In this document: positions 16,430 to 18,687 of the stretch, piece by piece
Position numbering within the stretch: the stretch's first letter is position 1
How the letters are laid out: the number at the start of each line of letters is the position of its first letter
Translations under genes and position numbers: made by a program
The notes under the pieces: generated by a model
Seen by the model: the letters and a program-made list of their open reading frames with translations, nothing else
Database searches by the model: none
What the model was told of the DNA's origin: nothing
Source of the DNA: Prevotella sp. CAG:1185
GTDB lineage: Bacteria > Bacteroidota > Bacteroidia > Bacteroidales > Bacteroidaceae
NCBI GenBank assembly: GCA_000436695.1
Contig: HF992503.1
Span: 1-18,687 of the forward strand
Length of the DNA stretch: 18,687 bases
Direction of reading: 5' to 3'

Positions 16430-17074
16430 ATGAAAAAAATTATATTTAATTCTGTTGTTCCGGAAGTCTTTTTACAGCGTAAAGATTTAAATTCAGAAAT
16501 CTGGAACAAAAATGTTCGATTTGAAAAAGGACATTTATATCTTATTGAAGCTGATAGTGGAAAAGGTAAGAGTACTTTTTGTAGTTATATCTTAGGTTAC
16601 AGACGTGATTATAATGGGAATGTGATGTTTGACGACAATTTAACGAAAGGATTAAATGTCTCAGAATGGGTAAATATACGAACATCACATTTAAGTTACT
16701 TGTTTCAAGAACTTAGGCTTTTCCCTGAACTCACCGCATTAGAGAATGTTGAAATAAAAAATAACCTTACAGGATTTAAAAGTAAAAAACAGATTTTAGA
16801 ATGGTTTGATCTTCTTGGAATAGGAGATAAGGTTGACTCAAAAATTGGACATATGTCTTTTGGGCAGCAGCAACGGGTTGCTATGATACGTTCGTTGGTC
16901 CAGCCTTTTGATTTTATCCTTGCAGATGAGCCTATAAGCCATTTAGATGATACGAATTCAGAAATAATGGGTAATATTATGATGACAGAAGCTAAGGCAC
17001 AAGGAGCAGGTGTCATTGTAACAAGTATAGGTAAGCATATGAATTTAAATTACGAAAGAGTTTTCAGGTTATGA
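16430..17074 (+). CDS. ABC transporter ATP-binding protein with atypical motifs
   Basis: The 214-residue protein is a complete ABC ATPase that would drive the permease encoded next. Walker A is EADSGKGKST (first Gly of GxxGxGKS/T replaced by Ala), the Q-loop is YLFQELRLFPELTALENV, the signature MSFGQQQRVA (normally LSGGQ) and Walker B FILADEPISHLDD. The H-loop region reads VTSIGKHM, so no His sits at the standard position after VTS; a His occurs 4 residues later. The catalytic Glu and the Walker Lys are present. The C-terminus (YERVFRL) is short. The stop overlaps the permease start by 4 bases (ATGA), indicating translational coupling. The family is certain; substrate unknown. The motif changes may reflect a lineage-specific MacB/LolD-like subgroup rather than loss of activity. 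Confidence 0.9.
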   Translation: MKKIIFNSVVPEVFLQRKDLNSEIWNKNVRFEKGHLYLIEADSGKGKSTFCSYILGYRRDYNGNVMFDDNLTKGLNVSEWVNIRTSHLSYLFQELRLFPELTALENVEIKNNLTGFKSKKQILEWFDLLGIGDKVDSKIGHMSFGQQQRVAMIRSLVQPFDFILADEPISHLDDTNSEIMGNIMMTEAKAQGAGVIVTSIGKHMNLNYERVFRL

Positions 17075-18273
17075 TGTTAGTTTGGAAATTATTGCGACAG
17101 CATATAAGTGTGCCACAGTTTATTGGATTTGCCTTTGCAAATTTATTTGGTATGCTGATAGTTTTATTAGGTTATCAGTTTTATTGTGATGTATTACCCG
17201 TCTTCACATCACAAGACAGTTTTATGAAATCAGATTATCTTATTGTAAGTAAGAAAATTGGTACTGCAAGTTCATTATCAGGGAGAACAAATTCGTTCAA
17301 TGGCTCAGAAATAGATGATTTTGCTTCACAAAAGTTTATAAAAAAAATAGGAAAATTTACATCAACGGAATATAAGGTTGATGCAAATATGGGAGTAAAT
17401 GGTCAGGCTGTTCTTAACTCTGAATTATTCTTTGAAAGTGTGCCTGATGGATTTGTTGATGTACCACTTAAAGATTGGCAATATAGAGAGGGAAGTAAAG
17501 AAGTGCCAATAATTCTTCCACGAACATATATAAATATGTATAACTTTGGATTTGCGCAGTCTCATTCTTTGCCAAAAATAAGTGATGGTCTTGTTGGTAT
17601 GATTGATTTTCATATATATATTCATGGAAATGGACATCAAGATGAGTATAAAGGAAAAGTGATAGGATTTTCAAATAGACTTAATACAATATTGGTGCCT
17701 CAGACATTTATGGACTGGAGTAACTCATATTATGCTCCAAATGAAGAATCCAAGCCAACGCGTTTAATTGTAGAAGTATCAAATCCGACTGATGATAATA
17801 TAGCAAAATACCTTGATAATAAGGGATATGAAGTTGATAGCGATAAGCTTCAAACAGAAAAGACTACATATTTCCTAAAGATGATAGTGACAGTTGTTAT
17901 GGCTGTAGGTATTATTATTAGTATTTTGAGTTTCTATATTTTAATGTTGAGTATATATCTTTTGGTGCAGAAGAATACTACAAAACTTGAAAATCTTTTG
18001 CTTATCGGCTATAGTCCTATACGTGTTGCTATGCCATATGAGATACTTACATTGAGTTTAAATGCATCGGTGCTTGTTATCGCTATTATAATAATATCTT
18101 TCACACGTAATTATTATATGGGAATTATTGAAACTTTGTTCCCTCAGATTGAGGATGGTAGTATGTGGCCTGCCATAATGTTAGGAGTTGTTCTATTCGT
18201 TTTCGTTTCAGTGATGAATCTTATAGCAATATATCGAAAGATTATGCGAATATGGTGGCGTAAAGACTATTAA
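17071..18273 (+). CDS. MacB/FtsX-type ABC transporter permease
   Basis: The 400-residue inner membrane protein has one N-terminal membrane helix (about 14-37), a large periplasmic domain (about 38-270) and three C-terminal helices (about 270-300, 318-345 and 366-390). This is the type VII layout of MacB, LolCE and FtsX, in which ATP hydrolysis moves the periplasmic domain instead of passing substrate across the membrane. The loop between the second and third helices (KNTTKLENLLLIGYSPIRVA) resembles the coupling region of this class. The start overlaps the ATPase stop. An alternative start is the second ATG at 17074. No HlyD/MacA partner gene is seen. Role, by analogy: lipoprotein handling or export, perhaps of the adjacent DUF4836-like lipoprotein. 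Confidence 0.82.
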   Translation: MMLVWKLLRQHISVPQFIGFAFANLFGMLIVLLGYQFYCDVLPVFTSQDSFMKSDYLIVSKKIGTASSLSGRTNSFNGSEIDDFASQKFIKKIGKFTSTEYKVDANMGVNGQAVLNSELFFESVPDGFVDVPLKDWQYREGSKEVPIILPRTYINMYNFGFAQSHSLPKISDGLVGMIDFHIYIHGNGHQDEYKGKVIGFSNRLNTILVPQTFMDWSNSYYAPNEESKPTRLIVEVSNPTDDNIAKYLDNKGYEVDSDKLQTEKTTYFLKMIVTVVMAVGIIISILSFYILMLSIYLLVQKNTTKLENLLLIGYSPIRVAMPYEILTLSLNASVLVIAIIIISFTRNYYMGIIETLFPQIEDGSMWPAIMLGVVLFVFVSVMNLIAIYRKIMRIWWRKDY

Positions 18274-18684
18274 TGCGATGAATCTTGTGTGATTTAAACA
18301 TAATCGTATGTTGTTGATTACGTGTTTATATGTGATTTTCGATGTGTTTATCCCTAATTGGTCATTAGAAAAATATACATTCTTTTGTCTGATTTTTTGA
18401 AAAAATAATCGATGTTCGTGGGGCATAAGGATAATTGTTTTTGATGATTTTTTGTAAAAAATTAGATGGCTGATTAGGGATAGATATATTTTTTAGAATA
18501 TATGATCTTATAAAGATCATTACAATTTTTTATATTGGTTATTATATAGGATTGCTTAAATAGTGTAATGTGACGTATTAATAATATTGTAATGACTAGT
18601 TTGCATCTACTCATAAAAGTAGTACATACACAAAATATTTCCTTATTTATTTATAAGTAACTGTTCAAAATTAATTTTATAAAT
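18274..18684 (+). other. Terminal non-coding stretch with inverted repeats
   Basis: No gene is seen in these 411 bases. It contains TATCCCTAAT (18349-18358) and its complement ATTAGGGATA (18473-18482). Between them are two A/T hairpins, each beginning TGATTTTTTG (18390 and 18445). A perfect 8-bp hairpin follows at 18502-18520, and a weak CTACT/AGTAG hairpin at 18607-18622. No good promoter was found, though TAGTTTG at 18597-18603 is -7 like. The window ends in ATG at 18685-18687, which could start the next gene. Confidence 0.5.
18502..18531 (+). terminator. Possible terminator after the ABC permease
   Basis: ATGATCTT (18502-18509), loop ATA, AAGATCAT (18513-18520) is a perfect 8-bp stem, followed by TACAATTTTTTA. 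It is 228 bases after the permease stop, and the T run is delayed by 5 bases, so it is only a candidate. Confidence 0.35.
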
Positions 18685-18687
18685 ATG

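Noticed and set aside
18348..18356. DnaA-box-like TTATCCCTA, suggesting an origin near the right end
   Set aside because: It differs from TTATCCACA at two bases, no cluster of true boxes is present, and dnaA is not seen.
18349..18482. Miniature inverted-repeat transposable element
   Set aside because: The ends are only 10 bp and the flanks show no target duplication, so mobility is unsupported; kept only as an observation.
1..18687. CRISPR array, restriction or phage genes
   Set aside because: No regularly spaced repeats and no recognisable nuclease, methylase or phage structural genes were seen in any frame.

Overview
The window looks like a chromosome segment of a Bacteroidota bacterium, most like Prevotella and its relatives. 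Three things point there. Upstream regions carry the Bacteroidota promoter pattern (TTTG or TTG, about 20 bases, then TAnnTTTG) and no Shine-Dalgarno sites. The protein families are typical of the phylum: a membrane TPR/LuxR-type regulator, an OMP_b-brl_3-type outer membrane barrel, a DUF4836 lipoprotein, and a BFN nuclease with a UVR tail. The insertion sequence is an IS982-type element.

Left part (1 to about 6135). This region is richer in G+C and reads as a decaying peptide-secretion locus. It begins with the 3' part of an intact membrane-anchored TPR regulator with a LuxR-like helix-turn-helix, closed by a strong terminator. Next comes a clear promoter preceded by tandem 11-bp repeats. 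It drives a small secreted protein gene broken by an in-frame stop. A TonB-type outer membrane barrel gene follows with two compensating frameshifts. Last is a C39-peptidase ABC exporter gene that is broken three ways: an IS982 element sits a few codons after its start, an amber codon stops it after the first membrane helices, and its ATPase end is missing. The transposase of the IS is itself frameshifted.

Middle (about 6140 to 7057). An AT-rich stretch holds a promoter, tRNA-Ser(GCT), tRNA-Glu(CTC), a perfect terminator, and then a 475-base stretch without a gene upstream of gyrA.

Right part (7058 to 18273). All genes here are intact, AT-rich and on the + strand. gyrA is followed by two divergent paralogous secreted TPR proteins. 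A promoter near 12264-12293 then heads a tightly packed run: a nucleoside-symporter-like MFS protein, a BFN/UVR protein, rsmE, a DUF4836-like lipoprotein, and an ABC ATPase with a MacB/FtsX-type permease. The last 414 bases are non-coding, contain inverted repeats and end in a possible start codon.

The most interesting material is the broken secretion locus with its regulator and repeat-bearing promoter, which suggests a regulated peptide export or signalling system. Second is the lipoprotein/ABC pair, whose ATPase has unusual motifs. All family names come from reading motifs by eye; no database search was run.
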